A stretch of 64,000 bases of DNA from an uncultured Christensenella sp. (GTDB taxonomy: Bacteria; Bacillota; Clostridia; Christensenellales; UBA1242), in the NCBI GenBank assembly GCA_949296965.1, contig CASFQL010000010.1:62001-126000 (forward strand), given 5' to 3'. The notes beneath the pieces are model-generated. The model saw nothing but the letters and a program-made list of their open reading frames with translations, did not search any database and had not been told where the DNA came from. Below are positions 33,261 to 43,212 of the stretch, piece after piece. The first letter of the stretch is position 1; every line of letters begins with the position of its first letter. A program made the translations under genes and the position numbers.

Positions 33261-35615
33261 ATGAATAAAGATGAGATTTCAAAAAAGTATGATATTTTGC
33301 CTGTTGTAGTTGACCTTTTGGAAAAACGGGGAATTGATAATGAAGAAAAATTAAATATTTTTTTAAACCCTAATGATGATTGTTTTTATGACCCTTTCTT
33401 GCTAAAAGGTATGGATAAGTTAGTTAAGAGAGTAAATAGGGCAATAGAAAAAAAAGAAAAAGTTTTGATTTTTGGAGATTATGATGTTGATGGAGTTAGT
33501 GCTAGTGCAATTTTAATTAAATATTTTTCAAGTAGAAACTTCTATGTTGATTACTTTCTTCCTAATAGATATATTGATGGATATGGACTTACAAAAGAGG
33601 CATTGCTCCAAGTTAAAGAAAAATTTTCACCAAGCCTAATAATAACTGTTGACTGCGGTATTTCTTGTTATGAAGAGGTGGAATATGCTAAGACTCTTAA
33701 CATTGATGTTATAGTTACAGACCACCACGACATACCCGAAACTATTCCAAATACAATAGTTGTTAATCCAAAACTTGATAATCAAAAATATCCTTTTAAA
33801 TATCTATGTGGGACGGGAGTTGCTTTTAAAGTAGTTCAGGCATTAAGTTCGTTAAAAGAAGCAAAGGCTTATCTTGGAATCTGTGCAATAGCAACTATTG
33901 CGGATATTGTTCCGCTAGTAGATGAAAACAGGGCAATAGTAAAACTTGGTATGGCAGATTTTGAAAAGAATTTGCCTATTGGCTTAAAAATGATGTTTGA
34001 AGAATTGAAAATGCCACTTTCCTCGTCTTCAACTGATATTGCTTATAGGCTGACTCCAAAATTAAATGCAGCGGGTAGAATGGGAGATGCAAGTATTGCC
34101 CTCTTATTATACATTAAAAACGACAAGATTTTGCTTGAAAACACAATCCAAACTCTATCTAATTTAAATAGTGAAAGACAAACTCTTTGTAATAGAATTT
34201 ATGAAGATGTTGTTTTAAAGTTATCCGAAATTAATATTGCAAAATACAATGTTTTATGTTTTTATTCAAAAAAGTGGGATAGTGGTATTTTAGGCATAGT
34301 TGCTTCAAGGATAGCGGGAGATTACAATAGGCCAACAATCTTATTTTCAGATGTTGATGGGGTTTTAAAGGGAAGTGCAAGGAGTATTAATGATATTGAT
34401 ATTTATAGTGCAATTTCAAACTCAAAAGAAGTTTTAGAAACATTTGGCGGTCATAAGATGGCGGCTGGGCTTACAATTAAAAAATCAAATTTTAATAGTT
34501 TTTTGACTAATCTAAATGATTATTTGGAAAAAAATTACACAGGAAAAGATTATATTAAAGATACTACTTGCGACTTGTATCCAAACATAGGAGAGATTAC
34601 ACCTAAGTTGGTTAGCGATTTGGAATTATTAGAGCCATGTGGTTGTGGTAACACGAAGCCTATTTTAAGTATAAAACTTGATGAGAATGCTTCGTTTTTA
34701 CCAATGCCTAAGCACCCAAATCATATTACAATTACTCAAAATAATTTAAATATTGTTGCATTTAATTCCTATAAATATTTGCCCTTATTAAAATCGGCAA
34801 AAGATAGAGAAATTATTATCGAATTGCAAGAAAGCGGGTTTAGAAAAAAATTTATTAAAGCAATTTCCAAAAATATCTTTACAGGAATAATTTCAAAAAT
34901 TACAAATGACGACATTTTAAAAGGTAATTATTTAAAAGAGTTGTCTTATTTAAATGAATTTAATAGGGTAAGCACTTGGAATAAAAATAGAATTTATAAA
35001 ATTATTGATGAGGCAAAAAGTAGCGCATTTGGATATCTATTTGTATGTCATACTTTTGCTACTTATAAATGGTTTTGTGAAATAAGTAAAGGGCTTGAAT
35101 TACAACATTATTTATATGAAATAATCTCAAATAGTGGTATGAATAGTGTTGTTTTATCACCAAATAATTTTGAAAATTTTGTTGGATATAAAAAAATTAT
35201 TTTATTAGATGCAGTTTTAAGTTTAGATTATCTTGGCGAGATTAATAAAATCAGCGGAGCTATGATATTTATCCCAAAAGATAAAAAAGTTGATAAAAAT
35301 ATCTTTTCAAATATTAGCACCGACAGGGCAGTATTTGGTGCATATTTTAAATTATTAAGCAATTTTGCTTCCACTCAGTCAAGTTTTTATAGTGATATCG
35401 AACTATTTAAAAATCTTTACCAGATTGATAAAAAAATTAATTATAAGCAATTCATTTTTTGTCTTTATGTGTTTTTGGAACTTAATATCTTTTATTTTGA
35501 AAATGAACTTGGACTTCTTTCTTTAAAAGAAAATAAAAAAATTATTAATCAACTAACTAATTCAAAGTTTTATAATAAGGTTAACTTAATCTTAAAATCT
35601 TTTGATAAAAATTAA
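33261..35615 (+). CDS. recJ: Single-stranded-DNA-specific exonuclease RecJ
   Basis: 784 residues. RecJ degrades ssDNA 5' to 3' in recombination and repair. DHH-family motifs: FGDYDVDGVSA (~75), VTDHHDIPE (~160), then DHHA1 features AGRMGDASIALLLY (~270) and GGHKMAAGLTI (~400). The long C-terminal extension (~550-784) is typical of Bacillota RecJ. ATG 33261 is chosen because the TTG at 33243 would overlap the -10 box. Confidence 0.95.
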   Translation: MNKDEISKKYDILPVVVDLLEKRGIDNEEKLNIFLNPNDDCFYDPFLLKGMDKLVKRVNRAIEKKEKVLIFGDYDVDGVSASAILIKYFSSRNFYVDYFLPNRYIDGYGLTKEALLQVKEKFSPSLIITVDCGISCYEEVEYAKTLNIDVIVTDHHDIPETIPNTIVVNPKLDNQKYPFKYLCGTGVAFKVVQALSSLKEAKAYLGICAIATIADIVPLVDENRAIVKLGMADFEKNLPIGLKMMFEELKMPLSSSSTDIAYRLTPKLNAAGRMGDASIALLLYIKNDKILLENTIQTLSNLNSERQTLCNRIYEDVVLKLSEINIAKYNVLCFYSKKWDSGILGIVASRIAGDYNRPTILFSDVDGVLKGSARSINDIDIYSAISNSKEVLETFGGHKMAAGLTIKKSNFNSFLTNLNDYLEKNYTGKDYIKDTTCDLYPNIGEITPKLVSDLELLEPCGCGNTKPILSIKLDENASFLPMPKHPNHITITQNNLNIVAFNSYKYLPLLKSAKDREIIIELQESGFRKKFIKAISKNIFTGIISKITNDDILKGNYLKELSYLNEFNRVSTWNKNRIYKIIDEAKSSAFGYLFVCHTFATYKWFCEISKGLELQHYLYEIISNSGMNSVVLSPNNFENFVGYKKIILLDAVLSLDYLGEINKISGAMIFIPKDKKVDKNIFSNISTDRAVFGAYFKLLSNFASTQSSFYSDIELFKNLYQIDKKINYKQFIFCLYVFLELNIFYFENELGLLSLKENKKIINQLTNSKFYNKVNLILKSFDKN

Positions 35616-35626
35616 AAAATTTATAG

Positions 35627-35655
35627 TTGACAATTTTTTTTAGTCGTTCTATAAT
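35627..35655 (+). promoter_or_regulatory. rpsO promoter (consensus)
   Basis: TTGACA (35627-35632), 17 nt, TATAAT (35650-35655). It is the strongest promoter in the window. Confidence 0.85.
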
Positions 35656-35661
35656 AACTTT

Positions 35662-35740
35662 GTGCCTAATGCAAAGGGGTTCGCATTTTACTCCAAAATT
35701 AACGACTTGCTTTGTTTTAGGTGAATTTATGAAAGGAGTT
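35662..35740 (+). promoter_or_regulatory. Possible S15-binding leader of rpsO
   Basis: AATGC / GCATT can close a hairpin with a G-rich loop, and CCTAA / TTAGG pair around the whole leader just before the ribosome site GAAAGGAG. S15 represses its own mRNA through such leaders in several bacteria; here the fold is inferred only. Confidence 0.45.
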
Positions 35741-35745
35741 TGAAA

Positions 35746-36006
35746 ATGGATAAGGCTAAAAAGCAAGAAATTATTAAGACTTTTGCTAGAAATGAAAAAG
35801 ATACAGGTTCTACCGAAGTCCAAATTGCTATTTTGACCGAAAGAATTAATCACCTTAATGAGCATCTTAAAGAAAATCATAAAGATAATCATTCAAGGAG
35901 AGGTTTGTTAAAACTTGTTGGTCAAAGAAAGGGACTACTTAATTATCTTGAAAAAGAAGATATTGAAAAGTATAGGGAACTTAAAAAGACATTAAAAATT
36001 AGATAA
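35746..36006 (+). CDS. rpsO: 30S ribosomal protein S15
   Basis: 86 residues, normal size. S15 binds the central domain of 16S rRNA. The core [22 protein letters not shown] and [20 protein letters not shown] is diagnostic. ATG 35746 follows GAAAGGAG; the TTG at 35740 is too close to it. pnp follows after a terminator, the usual rpsO-pnp order. Confidence 0.98.
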   Translation: MDKAKKQEIIKTFARNEKDTGSTEVQIAILTERINHLNEHLKENHKDNHSRRGLLKLVGQRKGLLNYLEKEDIEKYRELKKTLKIR

Positions 36007-36013
36007 TAAAAGC

Positions 36014-36058
36014 GCGGGTTAAATTAAAACTATTATATAGTTTTTACCCGCTTTTTTT
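36014..36058 (+). terminator. Terminator between rpsO and pnp
   Basis: GCGGGT / ACCCGC outer stem with an inner AAAACTA / TAGTTTT stem, followed by a T run. Confidence 0.75.
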
Positions 36059-36130
36059 ATTTAAAATGTTTGATAAAAATTTTTTTTAGGTTATAATTAT
36101 TTGTATTAATAGTGTAAATTAGGAGATAAA

Positions 36131-38218
36131 ATGAAAGAAAGTGTTTTTGAAACTACCATCGGTGGTAGAAAATTGTTTGTTAAAACAGGTAGATATAGTG
36201 AACAGGCTAACGGAACTTGTTGGGTAACTTGTGGGGAAACTGTTGTCCAATGTAGTGTTACAATGGCTGAAAGTCCAAGAGATGGAATTGATTTTTTCCC
36301 ATTAGGAGTCGATTTTGAAGAAAAAATGTATGCAGTAGGTAAAATTCCTGGCGGATTTAAAAAAAGAGAAGGCAGACCTAGCGATAAGGCTATTTTAACT
36401 TCAAGGCTTATTGATAGACCTTTAAGACCTTTATTTCCAAAAGGGTTCTATAATGATGTTGCAGTTGTTTGTACCGCTTTATCTGTTGATCCAGATATTG
36501 CACCAGAGCCACTTGCTATGATTGCTTCTTCTGTTGCTCTTTCTATTTCGGATATACCTTTTGCAGGTCCAACAGGAAGTGTTGTCGTAGGTTGTATTGG
36601 AGATAAATTTATAATTAACCCAACCCTTGAAGAAAAAGAAAAAAGTTGTATGCATGTAACTGTAAGTGGAACAAAAGATGCAATTTTAATGGTCGAGGCT
36701 GGTGCAAAAGAAGTTAGCGAACAAAAAATGCTCGATGCGATTATGTTTGCCCACGAAGAAATTAAAAAACTTGTTGAGTTTCAAAATGATATTGTTTCTC
36801 AAATTGGCAAGAAAAAGAGGGAAGATTTACCTATTTTTACGCCTAATGAAGATGTTGACAGTGAAGTTAGAAAATTTGCTGATAAAAAACTTGACCACGC
36901 ACTTGATACTTTTGATAGACAAGTTAGACAAACTAGACAGGAAGAACTTAACGAAGAAGTCTTTAATCATTTTGCTGAGATTTTCCCTGATAAAGAAAAG
37001 ATGATTGCAGATGTATTGTATAAGATGACCAAAGAAAAAGTTAGAAGTAAAATTTTAAATGACGGGACTAGACCTGATGGGAGAAAACTTACTGAAATTC
37101 GTCCTATTTGGTGCCAAGTTGGAGTTTTACCAAGAGTTCATGGTAGCGCAGTCTTTACAAGGGGACAAACCCAAGTATTAAATACTTGCACACTAGGCAC
37201 TATTGGTGATGTCCAAAAACTTGAAGGACTTGATGATGAAGAAACAAAAAGATATATTCATCAATACAATATGCCACCTTATGCAACAGGTGAAGCAAGA
37301 CCTTTAAAGAGTCCTGGTAGGAGAGAAATCGGACACGGTGCTCTTGCTGAAAGGGCACTTGAGCCTGTTATACCTAGCGAAGATGAATTCCCTTATGCTT
37401 TAAGACTTGTAAGTGAAGTTTTAAGTTCAAATGGCTCTTCTTCTATGGCTAGTGTTTGCGGTTCGACCCTTTCTCTTATGGATGCTGGTGTTAAGATTAA
37501 GGCGCCTGTTGCTGGTATTGCTATGGGATTAATTAAAGATACCGAAAGTAACAGAGTTGCTGTTCTAAGTGATATTCAAGGTATGGAAGACTTTTTGGGA
37601 GATATGGACTTTAAAGTTGCTGGAACGGAGAATGGTATCACTGCTATTCAAATGGATATTAAGATTAAGGGAATTGATAAAAATATTTTAACAACTGCGC
37701 TTAATCAAGCCCGTGATGGTAGAATGCATATATTAGGTATTATGCTTGATACTATCGACCAACCAAGGCAAGAACTATCAAAATATGCTCCTAAAATTAT
37801 TAGTTTTGACATTGACCCTGAAAAAATTAGGGAAGTTATTGGAACTGGTGGAAAGGTTATTAACAAAATAATTGATGAAACGGGTGTTAAAATTGATATT
37901 GATGATAACGGTAAAGTCTTTATCGCAACTAATGATGCAAAAATGGCTCAAAGAGCAAAAGATATTATTTTAAGTATTGCAGGAGATGTTGAAGTCGGTC
38001 AAATATATGAAGGTAAGGTTACTAGAATTATGCAATTTGGGGCTTTTGTTGCAATTTCCTCAAATAAAGATGGTATGATTCATATTTCTAAACTCTCAAA
38101 AGATAGAGTTGAAAAAGTTACTGATGTTGTTAATATTGGAGATATGGTTAAAGTTGAAGTAATAAAAGTTGACGACAAGGGTAGAATTGATTTGAAGTTA
38201 ATCGAAAAACTAAATTAA
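36131..38218 (+). CDS. pnp: Polyribonucleotide nucleotidyltransferase (PNPase)
   Basis: 695 residues, full length. PNPase degrades RNA phosphorolytically 3' to 5' as a trimer in the cytoplasm. Two RNase PH domains (~10-215 and ~315-545; the second has FTRGQTQ and GRREIGHGALAERAL), a KH domain (~550-615, with VIGTGGKVINKI) and an S1 domain (~620-690). TTAGGAG precedes the ATG. A cloverleaf repeat begins 4 nt after the stop. Confidence 0.98.
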   Translation: MKESVFETTIGGRKLFVKTGRYSEQANGTCWVTCGETVVQCSVTMAESPRDGIDFFPLGVDFEEKMYAVGKIPGGFKKREGRPSDKAILTSRLIDRPLRPLFPKGFYNDVAVVCTALSVDPDIAPEPLAMIASSVALSISDIPFAGPTGSVVVGCIGDKFIINPTLEEKEKSCMHVTVSGTKDAILMVEAGAKEVSEQKMLDAIMFAHEEIKKLVEFQNDIVSQIGKKKREDLPIFTPNEDVDSEVRKFADKKLDHALDTFDRQVRQTRQEELNEEVFNHFAEIFPDKEKMIADVLYKMTKEKVRSKILNDGTRPDGRKLTEIRPIWCQVGVLPRVHGSAVFTRGQTQVLNTCTLGTIGDVQKLEGLDDEETKRYIHQYNMPPYATGEARPLKSPGRREIGHGALAERALEPVIPSEDEFPYALRLVSEVLSSNGSSSMASVCGSTLSLMDAGVKIKAPVAGIAMGLIKDTESNRVAVLSDIQGMEDFLGDMDFKVAGTENGITAIQMDIKIKGIDKNILTTALNQARDGRMHILGIMLDTIDQPRQELSKYAPKIISFDIDPEKIREVIGTGGKVINKIIDETGVKIDIDDNGKVFIATNDAKMAQRAKDIILSIAGDVEVGQIYEGKVTRIMQFGAFVAISSNKDGMIHISKLSKDRVEKVTDVVNIGDMVKVEVIKVDDKGRIDLKLIEKLN

Positions 38219-38221
38219 TAT

Positions 38222-38319
38222 GAACTTTGTGCTGTAAAAATTTTATAGATAAAATTTTTACGGTGGGATTTCACTTTTGTGAAATCTCACTCAAAAGTGG
38301 AACTTTTGGCACAAAGTTC
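38222..38319 (+). repeat. Cloverleaf repeat, copy 3
   Basis: Outer stem 38222-38232 / 38309-38319 (11 bp, GAACTTTGTGC). Arm 1 is 38234-38244 / 38251-38261, arm 2 is 38263-38274 / 38279-38290 (12 bp, one G-U), arm 3 is CAAAAGT-GGA-ACTTTTG (38292-38308). A T run follows, so it may act as the pnp terminator. Confidence 0.9.
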
Positions 38320-38635
38320 CTTTTTTATTTAGTTGTAGTAAAAATTATAATTTATTTTGTTGTAATTTTTTTGCCTTGACTTTATTAAGATGTTATTTTT
38401 TAATTAAAAATTACTTAATTTATTATAATTTTAATAAACAAAGCAGAAATTTTTTTTATAAAAATTATATATGAAAAATTATAAAAATTAATTATAAGAG
38501 ATAAAATTTTATTGAGAAAAATAAGTATATTTATATATGAAGATTGTATTCAACAAGTGAGTTTATAAATTATAAAAAATGAAATATATTTGCAATAATA
38601 TAATTATAATGCTAATATTATATATAAGGTAAGTT
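38320..38635. other. AT-rich region before the LRR gene
   Basis: After the T run I see no gene, no strong hairpin and no repeat. A promoter for the next gene is likely near TATAAT at ~38604 but its -35 box is unclear. Confidence 0.4.
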
Positions 38636-39934
38636 ATGATAGAACAAACGACAAAAAGAAAAGTTCAAATATTTTTGTTTTCATTATTTGCTCTGTTATG
38701 TTTAATTATGACGACAGATGTCGTTGTTTTTTCTGCCGAGAAACAAAACATACAAACAGATATATCTGCAACATACAAATATAGTCCAATACAACTTAGT
38801 TATGATGGAGTTAATTCTACTGAAGCAGTAAAAGATACCGAGGTCGTGTATAATAGTGACAGAACTAAGTTTAAATTAACAGGTGTAACCCCAATAGTAA
38901 GCAACGGTACAACTACAAATATGAGTGATATTACAAATAGTGACGGAGCAGAATTTTATTATTTTGAGGAAACAAGTAGAACAACTAAGAATAATTTAAA
39001 GAATATAACTAATTCTAATGGAAACTCATATATGGGCGATTATTTAGATAATTCATCTTATCAAAATACTTTAAGTGGTGTTAATTTTGATAGCCAAAAA
39101 TATTACATATCAACACAAACTAATGAGTATTGGTATGATATAACTCCTAATCTATTTTTAACATTAACTCCAACATATTTAACTCCAAATTGCACAAGTG
39201 GAAGTAGTAGTGGTATAGTAGGAGGTGCTACTGATATAATTGTATCGCATAGTGTAACAAATCTATCAAGAGGTGGCTTTAATACGACCAGAATAACAAG
39301 TATAGTGCTCCCTAACTCAATATCTACTATTACAAGTGCTAGTTCTTATGATAATGATGTATTTTATCTTTGTTCAGGTTTAGTAAATGTAGAAATTCCA
39401 AATAGTATAACAAGCATAGGTGATTATGCATTTTATAATTGTAGCAGTTTAACAAGTATAAACATTCCAAGTTTAGTAACAAGCATAGGTTCTTCTGCAT
39501 TTTCTAATTGTAGCAATTTAACAAGTGTAATCTTTGGATATAACTCCCAGTTGACAAGTATAGGTTCTTATGTATTTTCTAATTGTAGCAATTTAACAAA
39601 TGTAACCTTTGGAGAAAACTCCCAGTTAACAAGTATAGGTTTTTTTGCATTTGAATATTGTAGTAGTTTAACAAGTGTAATCATTCCAAGTGGAGTAATA
39701 AGTATAGGTTCTTCTGCATTTCAATATTGTAGCAGTTTAACAAGTATAGTAATCCCAAGTGGGGTAACAAGTATATATCTTTATGCATTTAGAAATTGTA
39801 GCAGTTTAACAATATATTGCGAAGTAAGTAGCAAGCCTAGTTGGTGGAATAGTAATTGGAATAATAGTAATAGATCTGTGTATTGGGCAGGGCAGTGGGA
39901 GTATGTTGATGGAGTTCCAACACCAATCGCATAA
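38636..39934 (+). CDS. Secreted BspA-like leucine-rich-repeat protein
   Basis: 432 residues with TAAGG before the ATG. Signal peptide (~1-32, hydrophobic core FLFSLFALLCLIM). Residues ~200-400 contain about seven LRR_5/BspA repeats of ~23 residues (CSSLTSIxIPSGVTSIGSSAF). The Asn/Ser/Thr-rich stretch before them is unrecognised. No LPXTG or C-terminal membrane anchor is visible, so the protein is probably released or loosely bound. BspA-like proteins often mediate adhesion in host-associated bacteria. Confidence 0.85.
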   Translation: MIEQTTKRKVQIFLFSLFALLCLIMTTDVVVFSAEKQNIQTDISATYKYSPIQLSYDGVNSTEAVKDTEVVYNSDRTKFKLTGVTPIVSNGTTTNMSDITNSDGAEFYYFEETSRTTKNNLKNITNSNGNSYMGDYLDNSSYQNTLSGVNFDSQKYYISTQTNEYWYDITPNLFLTLTPTYLTPNCTSGSSSGIVGGATDIIVSHSVTNLSRGGFNTTRITSIVLPNSISTITSASSYDNDVFYLCSGLVNVEIPNSITSIGDYAFYNCSSLTSINIPSLVTSIGSSAFSNCSNLTSVIFGYNSQLTSIGSYVFSNCSNLTNVTFGENSQLTSIGFFAFEYCSSLTSVIIPSGVISIGSSAFQYCSSLTSIVIPSGVTSIYLYAFRNCSSLTIYCEVSSKPSWWNSNWNNSNRSVYWAGQWEYVDGVPTPIA

Positions 39935-40015
39935 TGTTCTTCTCGGTTAAACTCTTTCATTTATAATAAATGAAATACCAAGAATTTTATTATCTATATA
40001 TTTTAAATTGAAAAA

Positions 40016-40053
40016 AAAAAGACTTTAGATTTATATTATCTAAAGTCTTTTTA
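40016..40053. terminator. Terminator (possibly bidirectional)
   Basis: 15-bp stem with GACTTTAGAT / ATCTAAAGTC core, A run before and T run after. It lies between the LRR gene and the converging acyltransferase gene. Confidence 0.8.
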
Positions 40054-40180
40054 TATTTTTTAAAATTAACTCAATTTTTCTGCTTTTCTTTAATTATTTT
40101 TTTATTATTCTACAATAATAATTAGATATTGGGTTTTATTTTTTAACATTAATATAATGTTTTTTTAATCAAAACTGCTT

Positions 40181-41014
40181 TTATTCGTATTTTAATGGAA
40201 TCTTATATATTTCTTCGTATTTTTCTTTCCAAACTTGATAGTTTTTATCAGCAAGTTCTTGTGCACTTATTTTTGCAGGTTTTGAAGAGTCTGGGTATAT
40301 CGGTGGTAAAATATGGAGAGTATGTCTTTGGTGAAATGAGCCATCAGGGGCGACTTTGTTACTATCTTCCATAGTTATAAAACAAGGCAAAACAGGAACA
40401 TTTGACCTAACCGCTAATTTAAATGAACCCATTTTCAAAGGACGGGGTTTTTTATAATTCCACCACATACCTTGCTCAGGGTAGATAAGTATTTTTTCTC
40501 CTCGTTTAAGCAAGATGTCAACTGCTTTAAAAAATAATTTCATTGTTTCAGTATTTGAACTAAGTGGTAAAGTATTGCAATGCCTAAAAATCATACCATA
40601 AAAACCGGGGAAGTTAGTGTAATTTCCTTCACGGATAACCTTATATAGTCTTTTTTTGCCAAGTTCTTTTTCAATGGCCTTATAAACTACATAGTTGTCG
40701 TATGGATTAAAATGATTGCAAGTTATAATTGCCCCACCATTTTTTATTTTTTGATAATTTTCAAGTCCGTATATGTTATCTATTATCAAATTTTCTTTTT
40801 TTATCTCATTATCAAAATATTTTTTTGCCATTTTATTTGCAAAATGAGTTGCAATTTTGTTTGACAATTTCTTATTTAGGTAATCAATTTGATTAGGCAT
40901 TAAAACGGGTGCAGGTGGATCATCTTCAACATCAATATCAAATTTTTTATCTCTTTCATATTCTTTTATTTTATTTAGAATTTTTATTCTATCTTCACTT
41001 AAATTTTGTTCCAT
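40181..41014 (-). CDS. PlsC-like acyltransferase
   Basis: 277 residues. HFNPYD supplies the H-x4-D catalytic motif (~105) and IYPEQGMWW the glycerol-phosphate binding block (~190) of the 1-acylglycerol-3-phosphate acyltransferase family, acting at the cytoplasmic membrane. AGGA is present upstream of the ATG. It lacks an N-terminal membrane helix, so it may be a peripheral family member; the acyl acceptor is not certain. Confidence 0.8.
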   Translation of the reverse strand: MEQNLSEDRIKILNKIKEYERDKKFDIDVEDDPPAPVLMPNQIDYLNKKLSNKIATHFANKMAKKYFDNEIKKENLIIDNIYGLENYQKIKNGGAIITCNHFNPYDNYVVYKAIEKELGKKRLYKVIREGNYTNFPGFYGMIFRHCNTLPLSSNTETMKLFFKAVDILLKRGEKILIYPEQGMWWNYKKPRPLKMGSFKLAVRSNVPVLPCFITMEDSNKVAPDGSFHQRHTLHILPPIYPDSSKPAKISAQELADKNYQVWKEKYEEIYKIPLKYE

Positions 41015-41150
41015 TTTTTAATCCTTTTGGTAATATTTTTTTAGAAAAATAACAAACTTATTTTAATCTTTTTTAGTTTATCATATTAGTTGAAATATTG
41101 CAATTATTGTGGTAAACTAATCTTTGAAATTTATTAAAAGCGAGAATAAT

Positions 41151-42383
41151 ATGAAGATAACTCCCGTTAAAGGAATGGATGATTATTTACCTATTGAAAC
41201 AAATTTGAGAGATTTTTTGCAATCAAAAATACTAGAAACTTATAAAAGTCAAGGGTTCAATAGAATTTACACCCCTATTGTGGAAGATATTGAAAACCTT
41301 GAAAAAAGTGATGGTGGCGAGAACTTAAATCTTATTTTTAAGATTTTGAAAAGGGGAGATAAGTTTATAAGTGCTGTAAACTCGAATCAGTTTAATAGTT
41401 TATCTGACCTTGGACTTAGATATGATTTGACTTTGCCTTTAAGTAGATTTTATGCTTGCCATAAGGCAGAAATTACCTTGCCTTTTAAAGTTATCCAAAT
41501 TGATAGGGTTTATAGGGCAGAAAGACCTCAAAAAGGTAGAAATAGGGAATTTATTCAATGTGATATTGACATATTGGGTTCAAATAGTATAAATTCGGAG
41601 ATTGAACTTATTGATACGACCGCAAGAGCGTTAATGAATGTTGGAATTGAGAAGTTTAAAATTAGAATTAATGATAGACAAATTCTTAAAAAGATTTTAC
41701 TTTCTTTTGGTTTTGGTGAAGAAGACTTGGACGGAGTTTGTATAGTCTTTGACAAGTTAGACAAAATTGGTTCTTCGCTTATTAAACAAGAACTTTTAGA
41801 TAAGGGTTATAATGAACTGTCTGTAAACAAACTTTATGATTTAATAAAAGTTTTGCCTATAACACTCGAAAATGTTGAGCAAATTTTAGGTGATTGTGAA
41901 CAAATTCAAAATTTACTTAAAATTATTTCATCTATAAAAATTTTGTCCAAGGGTAAATACGACATTGTTTTTGACCTTTCTCTTGTTAGGGGGCAAGGGT
42001 ATTATACGGGAACAATTTTTGAAATAGAAAGTAGTGAATATTCCTGTTCAATAGGCGGTGGCGGGAGATATGACAACTTAATTGGAAAATTTACGGGCGA
42101 AAATGTTCCAGCGGTTGGCTTTTCAATAGGCTTTGAAAGAATTTTCTCAATCCTAAAAGAAAAAAATCAAAAGTTACAAAATCAAAACAAGAAAATAGCA
42201 GTTATTTATAAAGATGATTTCTTAGACTGTTATCAGTTTGGACTTGACTTGCAAAAAGACTACACTGTTTCTCTTTTTGAGATGCCAAAAAAGTTTGGGA
42301 AATTATTAAGTAAATTAGAACAAGACAATTTTGACGGATATGTCGTGCCTTGTGAAAATCATCAAATTAAGTTTTTTTATTAA
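41151..42383 (+). CDS. hisS: Histidine--tRNA ligase
   Basis: 410 residues. Class II motifs: motif 2 YRAERPQKGRNREFIQCD (~125), histidine loop LVRGQGYYTGTIFEI (~285), motif 3 GFSIGFERI (~330). A short anticodon-binding domain forms the last ~65 residues. The start at ATG 41151 fits the family start (MKITPVKGMDDYLP). HisZ-like paralogues share these features, but no his operon is near, and the RNRE motif favours a synthetase. Confidence 0.85.
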   Translation: MKITPVKGMDDYLPIETNLRDFLQSKILETYKSQGFNRIYTPIVEDIENLEKSDGGENLNLIFKILKRGDKFISAVNSNQFNSLSDLGLRYDLTLPLSRFYACHKAEITLPFKVIQIDRVYRAERPQKGRNREFIQCDIDILGSNSINSEIELIDTTARALMNVGIEKFKIRINDRQILKKILLSFGFGEEDLDGVCIVFDKLDKIGSSLIKQELLDKGYNELSVNKLYDLIKVLPITLENVEQILGDCEQIQNLLKIISSIKILSKGKYDIVFDLSLVRGQGYYTGTIFEIESSEYSCSIGGGGRYDNLIGKFTGENVPAVGFSIGFERIFSILKEKNQKLQNQNKKIAVIYKDDFLDCYQFGLDLQKDYTVSLFEMPKKFGKLLSKLEQDNFDGYVVPCENHQIKFFY

Positions 42384-42783
42384 AGAGTTTAATTAGTTGA
42401 ATTTTTGCTTTTTATAAAAAACTTAAATAAAAAATATAAGTTATTACTATAAAAATTTTTATAAAAAATATTAATGTAAAAAGTTTTTTTAAAAGGGTAT
42501 TTGTAAAAAAGATTGGCATTAAAAACATTAAAAAATGTATATAAAATTATATAAAAAGTATTAATAAAAAATTATTATAAGAAATTTTAAATATAAAAAA
42601 ACATTAAAATAAAAGATAGAGTTTTTATTATTAAAAATTTAAGTTTTAATTAGATTTATGTTGGTTTTAAAATTTTTTTATTAAATGTTTGCTTGCTATA
42701 ATTGATTTTATTTTTTATGACTAATAAACTTAATTTTTAGTTTATAATATTGTTTAGTTTTAACTAAAAAAAGGGGAAAAGTT
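42384..42783. other. AT-rich gap before rpiB
   Basis: Nothing gene-like. TATAAT near 42743 could serve as rpiB -10; the message then carries a short leader with AAAAGGGG before the ATG. Confidence 0.4.
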
Positions 42784-43212
42784 ATGGTTATTCTTGGTTG
42801 CGACCACGCAGGATATGATTTGAAGGAAAAAATTAAAAATTATTTGGTTAAAAAAAATATGAATATTGTTGATGTTGGGGCTTCAAGTGTAGACAGCAAC
42901 GATGACTTTTCTAAATATGTTCTTTTGCTTAGAAAGGCTTTTAATATGAGTCCTAATTGTCAAATTATTGCAGTTTGTGGCTCTGGGGTTGGTATGAACA
43001 TTGGACTTAATAAAACAAAGGGAATTAGGTGTGTGCTTGGAAACTCCGTTAAACAAGTTAGGCTAGCAAGACAACATAATGACATTAATGCAATTTCTTT
43101 TGGGGGGAGAAATGCGAGTTTTTTTAAGGCTAAAAAAATGATAAATGTTTTTTTTAATACCGACTTTTTAGGTGGAAAATATAAAAAGAGAATGGACGAA
43201 ATTGACTTGTAG
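42784..43212 (+). CDS. rpiB: Ribose-5-phosphate isomerase B
   Basis: 142 residues. RpiB interconverts ribose-5-phosphate and ribulose-5-phosphate in the pentose phosphate pathway. CDHAGYDLKEKI at the N-terminus, the active-site cysteine in VCGSGVGMNIG (~65) and the RCVLG stretch fit. AAAAGGGG is the ribosome site. Allose-6-phosphate isomerases of the same fold cannot be excluded. Confidence 0.88.
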   Translation: MVILGCDHAGYDLKEKIKNYLVKKNMNIVDVGASSVDSNDDFSKYVLLLRKAFNMSPNCQIIAVCGSGVGMNIGLNKTKGIRCVLGNSVKQVRLARQHNDINAISFGGRNASFFKAKKMINVFFNTDFLGGKYKKRMDEIDL

